From an uncultured Chromatiaceae bacterium (GTDB taxonomy: Bacteria > Pseudomonadota > Gammaproteobacteria > Enterobacterales > Alteromonadaceae), in contig CAMLRA010000172.1 in the NCBI GenBank assembly GCA_946482325.1, positions 1 to 8,599 of the forward strand: a stretch of DNA of 8,599 nt. Direction: 5' to 3'. Under the pieces are notes generated by a model. The model saw only the letters and a list, made by a program, of their open reading frames with translations, ran no database searches and was not told the DNA's origin. Numbering within the stretch: position 1 is the first letter of the stretch; every line of letters starts with the position of its first letter. The position numbers and the translations under genes are program-made. Of the stretch, positions 1 through 6,780 are shown piece by piece.

Positions 1-371
1 GATTATTACCTTGTGCCGGTGGCACCCAAAATCTGGCCTGGCTGGTCGGCGAAGGCTGGGCCAAACGGATGATCCTTTGCGGTGAACGCCTGTCGGCCGA
101 CAAAGCGCTGCAAATTGGCCTGATTGAAGAAGTGGTCGGCACTGGCGAAGCGGTGGCGGCCGCGTTAGCGCTTGCAGAAAAAGTGGCTGAGCAAAGCCCG
201 TCGGCTGTGACGGCCTGTAAAAAGCTGATCCAACAAGGCCGCGGCGGCTCCATCAACGCCGCATTGCCGCTCGAGCGCGAACTCTTTGTTGGTTTGTTTG
301 ATACCAAAGATCAAGTCGAAGGCGTCAGCGCCTTTTTGCAAAAACGCCCGCCACAATGGGTGAACGGTTAA
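1..371 (+). CDS. Enoyl-CoA hydratase, C-terminal part (5' end outside window)
   Basis: Partial gene. The open frame is read from base 3, enters the window already open, and stops at TAA 369-371. About 122 residues are visible, beginning LLPCAGGTQNL, which matches the crotonase-fold segment usually written IPGAGGTQ. In this family the catalytic glutamate lies just before that segment, so it is outside the window. The rest (GERLSADKALQIGLIEEVV, then an alanine-rich helix and the SPSAVTACKKLI helix) is the normal crotonase C-terminal half. The next three genes belong to valine breakdown, so this is most likely the hydratase converting methacrylyl-CoA to 3-hydroxyisobutyryl-CoA. That role is inferred from context; the crotonase family assignment is clear. 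Its stop codon is embedded in the Shine-Dalgarno sequence of the next gene (TAAGGAG), which suggests coupled translation. Confidence 0.9.
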   Translation, partial: LLPCAGGTQNLAWLVGEGWAKRMILCGERLSADKALQIGLIEEVVGTGEAVAAALALAEKVAEQSPSAVTACKKLIQQGRGGSINAALPLERELFVGLFDTKDQVEGVSAFLQKRPPQWVNG

Positions 372-381
372 GGAGCCTGGG

Positions 382-1539
382 ATGACCGAAATGACGCAAA
401 ACCAGGCTGTTGTATTGTTCAGCGAACTGACGGCTGATAATGGCAAAAAAATTGGCGTGGCGACGCTTAACAGTGAAAAGTCACTGAATGCGCTAAGCCT
501 GCCGATGGTGGAATTGTTGCTGCCACAAATGCAACAGTGGAAAGACAATCCGGACATCGCCATGGTGTTGTTGCAGGGCGCTGGTGACAAAGCCTTTTGT
601 GCCGGCGGTGACATCCGCGATTTGTATCATACGATGAAAGCCAGTCCTGGCACTTTTCAGCCCTACGTCACTGAATTTTTTACTAAAGAATACACATTGG
701 ATTATTTGATCCACACCTTCGACAAACCTGTCCTCGTGTGGGGCAACGGCATTGTCATGGGCGGTGGTTTAGGTCTGATGGCGGGCGCGTCGCATCGCGT
801 GGTGACGGCCACCAGTCGCATTGCCATGCCGGAAATGGCGATTGGGTTGTATCCGGACGTTGGCGGCAGCTGGTTCTTAAACCGGATGCCGGCCGGTTGC
901 GGCTTATTTTTAGGTCTGACCGGCGCTTCGATTAATGCTGCCGACGCTAAGTTTATTGATTTAGCTGACTTTTATATCCCGCACGACAAGCGTCAGCAAG
1001 TGATTGACGCCTTACTCAGCATCCGTTGGGGCAATACTGTGGTATTGAACCACCAGAAGTTGTCAGACTTGCTGATGAGTATCGAAACCCAAACTTTAAA
1101 CCAGCAACCAGCCAGCCAAATCCGGCTGCATCAGGCGCCAATAGCAGCGCTTGCAAGTACAACCGGTTTGCCAGCGGCTATCGACGCAATTCTGGCGATG
1201 CCAAACGAAGACAGTTGGCTTGGTAAAGCCAAGGCGTCGTTACGATATGGCAGCCCAATCACAGCGCATATCGTTTATCGCTTGCTGCAATTGGGTCAGT
1301 CGAAAATTCTCGCCGACAGTTTCCGTTTAGAACTTGGCCTTAGTGTGCAATGCGGCAAACTCGGCGAATTTACCGAAGGCGTGCGGGCCTTGTTGATTGA
1401 TAAAGATCAGCAGCCGCAGTGGCTGTACCCGGACGTGGCGTCAGTACCGGCGGCTGTGATTGACGAATTGTTCAGCTCCCCCTGGCAAGCAGCGGAGCAT
1501 CCGCTGGCAGCGCTGGGTCGGTTGCATCCACCACAATAA
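382..1539 (+). CDS. 3-hydroxyisobutyryl-CoA hydrolase (HIBCH type)
   Basis: A 385-residue crotonase-superfamily enzyme that hydrolyses 3-hydroxyisobutyryl-CoA to free 3-hydroxyisobutyrate and CoA in valine breakdown, presumably in the cytoplasm. The oxyanion-hole segments are visible as AFCAGGDIR (71-79) and GNGIVMGGGLGL (121-132). The hydrolase signature PEMAIGLYPDVGG (150-162) places Glu151 and Asp159 eight residues apart, as in human HIBCH (Glu169/Asp177, recalled from knowledge of the family). At ~385 aa it is longer than a normal ~260 aa hydratase, as expected for HIBCH. The ATG at 382 has a good ribosome binding site (AAGGAG, 370-375) six bases upstream; a second in-frame ATG at 391 is less well placed. 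The gene lies between a hydratase and mmsB, exactly in pathway order. Such genes are often labelled only 'enoyl-CoA hydratase'; the motif and context favour hydrolase. Confidence 0.93.
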   Translation: MTEMTQNQAVVLFSELTADNGKKIGVATLNSEKSLNALSLPMVELLLPQMQQWKDNPDIAMVLLQGAGDKAFCAGGDIRDLYHTMKASPGTFQPYVTEFFTKEYTLDYLIHTFDKPVLVWGNGIVMGGGLGLMAGASHRVVTATSRIAMPEMAIGLYPDVGGSWFLNRMPAGCGLFLGLTGASINAADAKFIDLADFYIPHDKRQQVIDALLSIRWGNTVVLNHQKLSDLLMSIETQTLNQQPASQIRLHQAPIAALASTTGLPAAIDAILAMPNEDSWLGKAKASLRYGSPITAHIVYRLLQLGQSKILADSFRLELGLSVQCGKLGEFTEGVRALLIDKDQQPQWLYPDVASVPAAVIDELFSSPWQAAEHPLAALGRLHPPQ

Positions 1540-1548
1540 ATACAGGCA

Positions 1549-1568
1549 GATGCGGTTAAAAACGCATC
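1549..1568 (+). other. Intercistronic hairpin between HIBCH and mmsB
   Basis: A perfect 6-bp inverted repeat, GATGCG (1549-1554) and CGCATC (1563-1568), with an 8-base loop, lies 10 bases after the HIBCH stop. No T-tract follows, so it is not an intrinsic terminator. It may affect mRNA stability or processing within the operon, but that is only inference. Confidence 0.45.
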
Positions 1569-1587
1569 GCGAACAGGGGAGAATTCT

Positions 1588-2466
1588 ATGCAAGTTGTTG
1601 CATTTATCGGTCTTGGCAATATGGGCGGCCCGATGGCGCTGAACCTGCAAAAAGCCGGGTTTCAGGTGCAGGCCTTTGATTTAAATAAAGATGCGTTGAC
1701 CGCTGTTGCTGCCGAAGGTGCAGTGGCCGCAGTCTCAGCCAAAGCTGCAGTGCAAGGCGCTGATTTTGTCATTTCGATGCTGCCGGCCGGTAAACATGTC
1801 ATTGGTTTATATCAGGACGTACGCAGCGAGATCAAAGCCGGCGCTTTGGTGCTGGACTGTTCGACTATCGATGCACAAAGCGCACGTCAGGTTGGCGCTT
1901 TACTGGCTGATTCCGGCATTGCCTTTATTGACGCACCGGTATCGGGCGGCGTCGGTGGTGCCAAAGCCGGGACCTTAACTTTTATCGTTGGTGGCTCTGC
2001 GGAAAACTTCCAACGCGCTCATGATGTGTTATCCGCGATGGGCAAAAATCTGTTCCATGCCGGTGATGTCGGCGCCGGTCAAATTGCCAAAATCTGCAAC
2101 AACATGCTGTTGTCGGTCCTGATGGTCGGCACCAGTGAAGCGCTGCAACTGGGTATTGATAATGGTCTGGATCCGAAAGTGTTGTCTGAGATTATGCTCA
2201 AAAGCTCAGGCCGCAACTGGACGCTGGAACTGTATAACCCGTGCCCGGACGTGCTGCCAAACGTGCCTGCCAGCAACAACTATCAGGGTGGGTTTATGGT
2301 CGACCTGATGGCCAAAGATTTGGGCCTTGCCAGCGAATGTGCACAGCAAAGCCAGTCCACTACACCGATGGGTGCATTAGCACGCAATCTATATGTGCAG
2401 CATCAACGCCAGGGCAACGGTAAACTCGATTTCTCCAGTATTTTCCGTTTTTTCAGTAAAAAATAA
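1588..2466 (+). CDS. mmsB: 3-hydroxyisobutyrate dehydrogenase
   Basis: A 292-residue NAD-dependent dehydrogenase that oxidises 3-hydroxyisobutyrate to methylmalonate semialdehyde. The N-terminal Rossmann motif is FIGLGNMGGPMALNL (6-20), with Asp31 at the end of the second strand, which favours NAD over NADP. The substrate-binding signature DAPVSGGVGGAKAGTL spans 115-130. The catalytic lysine is Lys168 in GAGQIAKICNNMLL (162-175), with Asn172 nearby. The later MVDLMAKDLGLA segment (237-248) is typical of the all-helical C-terminal domain of the beta-hydroxyacid dehydrogenases. Length matches the family (~295 aa). The start at 1588 is preceded by AGGGGAG (1575-1581), six bases upstream. It follows HIBCH by 48 bp and precedes an SDR gene by 26 bp, in the same operon. 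Confidence 0.96.
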   Translation: MQVVAFIGLGNMGGPMALNLQKAGFQVQAFDLNKDALTAVAAEGAVAAVSAKAAVQGADFVISMLPAGKHVIGLYQDVRSEIKAGALVLDCSTIDAQSARQVGALLADSGIAFIDAPVSGGVGGAKAGTLTFIVGGSAENFQRAHDVLSAMGKNLFHAGDVGAGQIAKICNNMLLSVLMVGTSEALQLGIDNGLDPKVLSEIMLKSSGRNWTLELYNPCPDVLPNVPASNNYQGGFMVDLMAKDLGLASECAQQSQSTTPMGALARNLYVQHQRQGNGKLDFSSIFRFFSKK

Positions 2467-2479
2467 CTGCCGTGGGCAG
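2467..2479 (+). other. Small hairpin directly after the mmsB stop codon
   Basis: CTGCC (2467-2471), loop GTG and GGCAG (2475-2479) form a perfect 5-bp stem immediately after the TAA of mmsB. There is no T-tract. It occupies half of the 26-bp gap before the SDR gene, whose ribosome binding site (ATAGG, 2480-2484) is weak and adjacent to the stem. Confidence 0.4.
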
Positions 2480-2492
2480 ATAGGTTAACGCG

Positions 2493-3254
2493 ATGAATTT
2501 AAAAGACAAAGTCATAGTGATCACAGGCGGCGCGCAAGGACTTGGCCTTGAGATGGCGCGGATGTGTGCAGACAATGGCGCCGCATTGGCGCTGATTGAT
2601 ATGAATGCCGAACAGCTTGCGGCGGCTGCGACAGAACTGCGCGCTACCGGTGTGCGGGTTGAAACTTACGCGGCCAATGTGTCAGATGAAGCCAGTGTGG
2701 AACAAACCTTTGCGGCGATAGCAGCCGATTTTGGTGGTATCGACGGCCTGATTAACAACGCTGGCATTTTACGCGACGGCTTGCTGCTCAAGTACAAAGA
2801 CGGTCAGCTCACTGGCAAAATGTCGCTGCAGCAGTTCCAGTCTGTGATAGATGTGAATCTGACCGGCGTGTTCCTGTGTGGCCGTGAAGCGGCGGCGTTG
2901 ATGGTGCAAACAGGCCGTAAAGGCGTCATCATCAACATGTCGAGTGTCGCGCGTGGCGGCAATATGGGCCAGACCAACTATGCGGCATCAAAAGCCGGTG
3001 TGGTGGCAATGACGGTGACCTGGGCGCGGGAATTAGGCCGTTACGGCATCCGGGTTGGCGCTATTGCGCCGGGTGTCATTCGCACAGCAATGACCGATGC
3101 GATGAAACCGGAAGCACGTGACCGCTTAGTCGCGATGAAACCAGTTGGCCGCTTAGGCGAAGCGGCTGAGATTGCGCACACTGCCAAATATATCTTCGAA
3201 AACGACTTTTTCACCGGCCGGGTGGTTGAAGTTGACGGTGGCATTTCGATGTAG
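2493..3254 (+). CDS. SDR-family 3-hydroxyacyl-CoA dehydrogenase, HSD10-like
   Basis: A 253-residue classical short-chain dehydrogenase. It shows the nucleotide-binding TGGAQGLGLE motif (11-20), Asp36 after the second strand (NAD preference), NNAG (88-91), Asn122 in VNLTG, and a catalytic Ser151/Tyr163/Lys167 set in NMSSVA and NYAASKAG. It is often annotated as 3-oxoacyl-ACP reductase (FabG). However, the extra loop LLLKYKDGQLTGKMSLQQF (97-115) and the ending ENDFFTGRVVEVDGGISM (236-253) resemble mitochondrial HSD10 (2-methyl-3-hydroxybutyryl-CoA dehydrogenase) more than FabG. As last gene of the valine string it probably oxidises 2-methyl-3-hydroxybutyryl-CoA in isoleucine breakdown. The Shewanella counterpart is, as I recall, called ivdG. 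Family is certain; substrate is inferred. Confidence 0.85.
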   Translation: MNLKDKVIVITGGAQGLGLEMARMCADNGAALALIDMNAEQLAAAATELRATGVRVETYAANVSDEASVEQTFAAIAADFGGIDGLINNAGILRDGLLLKYKDGQLTGKMSLQQFQSVIDVNLTGVFLCGREAAALMVQTGRKGVIINMSSVARGGNMGQTNYAASKAGVVAMTVTWARELGRYGIRVGAIAPGVIRTAMTDAMKPEARDRLVAMKPVGRLGEAAEIAHTAKYIFENDFFTGRVVEVDGGISM

Positions 3255-3271
3255 CCTGACAGGCAGTGAAT

Positions 3272-3296
3272 AAAGCCCGCGTGTGCGGGCTTTTTT
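3272..3296 (+). terminator. Intrinsic terminator ending the valine-degradation operon
   Basis: A perfect 9-bp stem, AAAGCCCGC (3272-3280) and GCGGGCTTT (3285-3293), has a GTGT loop and runs into TTTTTT (3291-3296). It lies 17 bases after the SDR stop. Read on the minus strand the same stem is preceded by an A-run and followed by TTTATT, so it may also serve the convergent LysE gene ending at 3323, though less strongly. Confidence 0.93.
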
Positions 3297-3322
3297 GTCG
3301 GTATTCTTTCTGTCGAACTCAA

Positions 3323-3952
3323 TCAGGCACGGCTTAATGCCAGTTTTAGCCCCAGAGCTACAAACAAAGCGCCTACAGTACGGTTTAACCACAGTTTGAC
3401 CTGCTGACTGGTTTTGACCTTTTCTGCTGCTACAGCGGAAGTCCAGGCCAATAACAAACACCACAGCATCCCGTTAAAGTTGAAAATGGCGCCTAAAAAC
3501 AAAAATGCCATAGATGTATCGGTTGCGTCCGGCGCGACAAATTGCGGTAAAAACGCCAGAAAAAACAATGCAACTTTGGGGTTTAACACATTGGTCAGCA
3601 GGCCCTGGCGATAAATAGCGCCTAGTGACGCGGTGGCCGGTGCAGCTTGCTCCATGCTGGTTGCTGATTGTGTGCGTAACATCTGCACGCCTATATACAG
3701 CAGATAAGCCGCACCAAGTAATTTAATCAGTAAAAATGCTTCCGCCGAGGTGGCAAGCAGCGCCGATAAGCCAAAGGCTGACGCAGCGATATGCACACAA
3801 GTCCCGCTGCAGATACCCAGCACTGCTGCGGCCCCGGCTTTAAAACCCTGACCGGCACTTCGCGCCATGATAAGGAGCGAATCCGGCCCTGGCGTCATAT
3901 TCAGTAATAATCCTGAGACTATAAATAACCATAAATCCTGCGTACCGTACAT
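3323..3952 (-). CDS. LysE/RhtB-family amino acid exporter
   Basis: A 209-residue inner-membrane protein of the LysE/RhtB translocator family, which exports amino acids or related metabolites. It has the family signature NMTPGPDSLLIMARS (18-32), an early hydrophobic segment before it, a second around 41-68, the AAYLLYIGVQMLR segment (81-93), NVLNPKVALFFLAFLPQFV (121-139), and two further hydrophobic stretches (about 147-172 and 190-206). Length is typical (~205-210 aa). The start ATG (3950-3952 read in reverse) has a strong GGAGG (3957-3961) only four bases away. It is convergent with the SDR gene and follows purC on the same strand, but a terminator separates it from purC. The transported substrate cannot be read from sequence. 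Confidence 0.94.
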   Translation of the reverse strand: MYGTQDLWLFIVSGLLLNMTPGPDSLLIMARSAGQGFKAGAAAVLGICSGTCVHIAASAFGLSALLATSAEAFLLIKLLGAAYLLYIGVQMLRTQSATSMEQAAPATASLGAIYRQGLLTNVLNPKVALFFLAFLPQFVAPDATDTSMAFLFLGAIFNFNGMLWCLLLAWTSAVAAEKVKTSQQVKLWLNRTVGALFVALGLKLALSRA

Positions 3953-3980
3953 AAAACCTCCGTTACCAAGTTAAAGCAGT

Positions 3981-4009
3981 AAAAAGGAAGGGGAGCTAAG
4001 CTCCCCTTC
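3981..4009 (-). terminator. Intrinsic terminator of purC
   Basis: A 10-bp perfect stem, GAAGGGGAGC (3987-3996) and GCTCCCCTTC (4000-4009), with a TAA loop. On the minus strand it is followed by C and then TTTTT (3985-3981). It starts five bases past the purC stop and ends 28 bases before the LysE-family start codon. Confidence 0.92.
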
Positions 4010-4013
4010 GTCG

Positions 4014-5117
4014 TCAGTCGATTAAACCGTACTGCTGCTTCAACACTTCAACGATTTCCGCCTTCGGATTGGTGGACAATTCAATACGCCGGCCTATCAC
4101 TTTTTCAGCAATGCCGAGGTAAGTGCGTGAAATATCCATCATCACTTCCGTTGGCAACAGGTTGTCGCGGGCGAGGGCTACGCGCTCTGGCATCCGGTCC
4201 TTATTCAGCAGAATATCCGGGTCCGGGAAGTGATTAAGCAGCCACTGGCGGAAGCCTTCTTTGGACTGTTCGACAATCTGGCCATCGCGCCAGGACGCGC
4301 CATCCCATATCCGTGAACTGTCCGGCGTGCCGACTTCATCCATATAAATCAGTTTGCTGGTGCCTTGGGTATCTTTGACATAGCCAAATTCAAATTTAGT
4401 GTCGACAAACATCTGGTCAAGCGCAGCAAGTGCGTCGCTGATCACAGCAAAACCTTGCTTTAACAACTTTTCATATAATGCGATATCAGACAGCTGTTCA
4501 AAGCCAAAAGCCTGATAATGGCGCTCAATGTCAGCGCGGGAAATGTTGACGTCATCGGCTTCCGGTACGCCGGCGAGACCGGTCAAAATACCTTTGGTTG
4601 ATGGCGTGATCAGAATTTCCGGCAGCTTTTGCTCTTTTTGCAGACCTTCCGGCAGCGTGATGCCACAGAATTCGCGCTCGCCTTTGCTGTACGCGCGCCA
4701 CATGGAGCCGGTGATATATTGCCGGGCAATGGCTTCAATTTTTACTGGCCGGGCTTTTTGTACAATCCACACCAGCGGGTGCGGAATGTCGAGAATATGG
4801 CTGTCAGCCAAGCCATGTTGTTTAAATAACGAAAACCAGTGATTAGAAATTGCATTCAGCGCAGCCCCTTTACCAGGCACACCGTTCAGACCGTTTTCAC
4901 CTTGCCAGATGCAATCAAAAGCGGAGATGCGGTCGCTGATCACCATAATGGCGAGTGGCGTGTCGGCCGGCACCGGGTAGTTTTTCTCGCGGATGAGACG
5001 GGCGCTGTCCTGTTCGGTCAGCCAATAAACACTACGGACTTTGCCGGAATGTACAGGTAAATGCGTGCGGATCGGCAGATCGTCATTGACCGCCAGGACC
5101 TGAGTTGCAAGAGTCAT
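4014..5117 (-). CDS. purC: SAICAR synthase (phosphoribosylaminoimidazole-succinocarboxamide synthase), long form
   Basis: A 367-residue enzyme of purine synthesis that joins aspartate to CAIR using ATP to make SAICAR. Visible family motifs are SGKVRSVY (24-31, ATP loop), [11 protein letters not shown] (60-70), [14 protein letters not shown] (127-140), LITPSTKG (169-176), VDTKFEFG (238-245) and [14 protein letters not shown] (258-271). It is the long type found in Vibrio, Shewanella and similar bacteria, and is much longer than E. coli PurC (237 aa). The open frame extends upstream to 5306, but that extension crosses the promoter and has no PurC-like sequence. The ATG at 5117, with an AGAAG-type ribosome binding site and the start MTLATQ, is the sensible start. 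It is a single-gene unit with its own promoter (5154-5182) and terminator (3981-4009). Confidence 0.97.
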   Translation of the reverse strand: MTLATQVLAVNDDLPIRTHLPVHSGKVRSVYWLTEQDSARLIREKNYPVPADTPLAIMVISDRISAFDCIWQGENGLNGVPGKGAALNAISNHWFSLFKQHGLADSHILDIPHPLVWIVQKARPVKIEAIARQYITGSMWRAYSKGEREFCGITLPEGLQKEQKLPEILITPSTKGILTGLAGVPEADDVNISRADIERHYQAFGFEQLSDIALYEKLLKQGFAVISDALAALDQMFVDTKFEFGYVKDTQGTSKLIYMDEVGTPDSSRIWDGASWRDGQIVEQSKEGFRQWLLNHFPDPDILLNKDRMPERVALARDNLLPTEVMMDISRTYLGIAEKVIGRRIELSTNPKAEIVEVLKQQYGLID

Positions 5118-5153
5118 GATCACTTCTTCTGTCGCTGAAAAAAGGCGGGCCTG

Positions 5154-5182
5154 AGTGTAGCAGAAAGGGCGCTTTAACTGAA
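5154..5182 (-). promoter_or_regulatory. Predicted sigma70 promoter of purC (extended -10)
   Basis: On the minus strand, -35 TTCAGT (5182-5177), a 17-base spacer ending in TGC, and -10 TACACT (5159-5154) form an extended -10 promoter. The predicted transcript start near 5147 gives a leader of about 30 bases before the ATG. I saw no PurR-like palindrome (ACGCAAACGTTTGCGT type) in the gap. Confidence 0.6.
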
Positions 5183-5208
5183 TCCGTGGCAGCAGTTTAT
5201 CTGTGCTC

Positions 5209-5217
5209 TGATATGAT
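5209..5217 (+). promoter_or_regulatory. Predicted extended -10 promoter of the methyltransferase-kinase pair
   Basis: TGATATGAT (5209-5217) is a near-consensus extended -10 element. No good -35 is present at the right distance (5189-5194 is GCAGCA). The predicted start near 5224 gives a ~30-base leader. It is divergent from the purC promoter, with the two -10 boxes 52 bases apart. Confidence 0.55.
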
Positions 5218-5253
5218 AGCGCCCAACAATAAAGACATGACGCCGGAGTTTCC

Positions 5254-5940
5254 ATGTCAGAGAGTCTCCCACTGGTTCTGGCAGAACCCTGTCCTTTGTG
5301 TCGCAATAAAGCGACCAGGCATTATCATACGGACAAAAACCGCCATTATTGGCACTGTCCGGTCTGTCAGTTGGTGTTTGCCGGACGCCAAAGTTTGTTA
5401 AGCCGTGATGCCGAACTGGCTATCTACCAGCAGCATCAGAATGATCCCAATAATGCGGGTTACCGCCAATTCCTCAATAAGCTGGCGACCCCTTTGCTGC
5501 AGCGCCTTGGTCCCACAAAGTTACATGGATTGGATTTTGGTGCCGGCCCCGGGCCGACTTTATATCTGTTGCTGGAGCAAGGCGGCCATCAGGTGAACAA
5601 TTACGACCCGTACTTTGCGCCGGACGAAGCTTTGCTGAAGCGTCAGTACGATTTCATTTGCTCGACGGAAGCGATGGAACATTTTTATCAGCCGGCGATT
5701 GAATGGCAGCTCTGGCTGGAATTGTTAAAACCGGCAGGCTGGCTGGGTTTGATGACGCGGTTAAGACCTGAGCATGTCGCTGACTTTGCCAAATGGCACT
5801 ACAAAAATGACCCGACACACGTCAGTTTCTTTCATGCGGAGACTTTTTTTTGGCTGGCTCGGCGTGATGGTTTTGCCGTGGAAATAATTGGCGCTGATGT
5901 GGTGATCTTAAAGAGAATACTTGGCGCCGGGCAGGGCTAA
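5254..5940 (+). CDS. Zinc-ribbon-containing SAM-dependent methyltransferase
   Basis: A 228-residue class I methyltransferase of unknown substrate. The N-terminus carries two CxxC pairs, CPLC (Cys13/Cys16) and CPVC (Cys35/Cys38), 18 residues apart, consistent with a small zinc ribbon. The Rossmann methyltransferase core follows: motif [11 protein letters not shown] (93-102), Asp118 after the second strand (NNYDPYF), STEAMEHF (137-144) in the motif IV region, and a post-core [17 protein letters not shown] block (182-198). The ATG at 5254 has GGAG (5245-5248) five bases upstream and lies just downstream of a predicted promoter. It is followed after only three bases by a P-loop kinase gene, so the two are very likely co-transcribed. 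It could modify a small molecule, protein or RNA; the sequence does not decide this. Confidence 0.88.
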   Translation: MSESLPLVLAEPCPLCRNKATRHYHTDKNRHYWHCPVCQLVFAGRQSLLSRDAELAIYQQHQNDPNNAGYRQFLNKLATPLLQRLGPTKLHGLDFGAGPGPTLYLLLEQGGHQVNNYDPYFAPDEALLKRQYDFICSTEAMEHFYQPAIEWQLWLELLKPAGWLGLMTRLRPEHVADFAKWHYKNDPTHVSFFHAETFFWLARRDGFAVEIIGADVVILKRILGAGQG

Positions 5941-5943
5941 GCG

Positions 5944-6780
5944 ATGCGAACGTCTAATGGTTCTGAGCGTAACGATGATGTTCACGAGGCGTTGATCTCG
6001 GCATTCGTGCAACATATCCGGCAATATCGGTTGAAGATTTTTGCCATCAGCGGTGCTCAGGGCAGTGGCAAAACAACCTTAGCCGCTGCGCTGCAGCGAG
6101 CATTGCAATATGGCGGGAACTGTGTTGGCGTAGTGTCGCTCGATGATTATTATTTAAGCCGGCAAGAGCGCGCACAACTGGCAGAACAAGTCCATCCGTT
6201 GCTGATAAATCGCGGTGTGCCGGGTAGCCATCACATCAGCAGACTACAGCATGATGTAACGGCGCATCTTGCGGGTCAGCCAGTAACTTTGCCGCGTTTT
6301 GATAAAGCGCAGGATGATGTGGTCGTGGATGTGCCACCAAGACGCTACGACGTGCTGATTATCGAAGGCTGGTGCCTCGGTGCTTTGCCGCAAAGCGCTG
6401 CTGAACTCGCCATGCCGGTCAATGAGTTAGATTTATTGCCGGATGCGGCGCGTTGGCGACACTTTCAGAATGACCAGTTACAACAGCATTATCAACCACT
6501 TTGGCCTTTGTTGCAGCCAATGCTGTACCTGCAGGCGCCGGATTGGCCAACCGTCTGTGTCTGGCGACAGCAGCAGGAAGCGGCGTTATGGCGTCAGCGT
6601 GGCACCGGCATGGATGCGGCAGCGCTTACGCAATTTATGTTGCCGTTTCAGCGCTGGACTGAAGCGATGTTGCGGGGCGAACTGGCGGGCCAGCCGCTGC
6701 TGTTAGCGCTTGATAAGTACCGGCAAATCAGAGCGCCTTTATCATCAATCCTCATCAATCCTCAGCAATTTGTTGGCTAA
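5944..6780 (+). CDS. P-loop kinase, D-glycerate 3-kinase (plant GLYK/yeast YGR205W) type
   Basis: A 278-residue P-loop kinase. Walker A is GAQGSGKT (37-44), followed by SLDDYYL (65-71), NRGVPGSHH (89-97), PRFDKA (117-122) and the Walker B-like LIIEGWCLG (138-146). This order matches the plant D-glycerate 3-kinase and yeast YGR205W family, related to uridine kinase and pantothenate kinase folds. In plants the enzyme makes 3-phosphoglycerate from glycerate; bacterial members are mostly untested, so the substrate is inferred. The start follows the methyltransferase stop by three bases, with AGGG (5933-5936) inside that gene as likely ribosome binding site. The last residues are encoded by a 10-bp tandem duplication (6742-6761), so the C-terminus SSILINPQQFVG may differ from relatives. 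Confidence 0.85.
   Translation: MRTSNGSERNDDVHEALISAFVQHIRQYRLKIFAISGAQGSGKTTLAAALQRALQYGGNCVGVVSLDDYYLSRQERAQLAEQVHPLLINRGVPGSHHISRLQHDVTAHLAGQPVTLPRFDKAQDDVVVDVPPRRYDVLIIEGWCLGALPQSAAELAMPVNELDLLPDAARWRHFQNDQLQQHYQPLWPLLQPMLYLQAPDWPTVCVWRQQQEAALWRQRGTGMDAAALTQFMLPFQRWTEAMLRGELAGQPLLLALDKYRQIRAPLSSILINPQQFVG
6742..6761 (+). repeat. 10-bp tandem duplication at the 3' end of the kinase gene
   Basis: TCATCAATCC occurs twice back to back (6742-6751, 6752-6761) and is followed by a partial third copy, TCAGCAAT, with one mismatch. The unit is not a multiple of three, so gain or loss would change the frame of the last codons of the kinase. With one copy removed the frame would run on to a TGA in the downstream gap at 6791-6793. 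Confidence 0.85.

Noticed and set aside
165..614. 149-residue antisense open frame over the hydratase/hydrolase genes
   Set aside because: It is a reading-frame shadow: it overlaps two well-supported genes and shows no recognisable domain.
4528..5060. Plus-strand open frames inside purC
   Set aside because: They are antisense to a conserved purC reading frame, lack recognisable motifs and have no good start signals.
5118..5306. 63-residue N-terminal extension of PurC in the open frame
   Set aside because: It crosses both predicted promoters and overlaps the divergent methyltransferase start, has no PurC-family sequence, and the ATG at 5117 gives the normal N-terminus.
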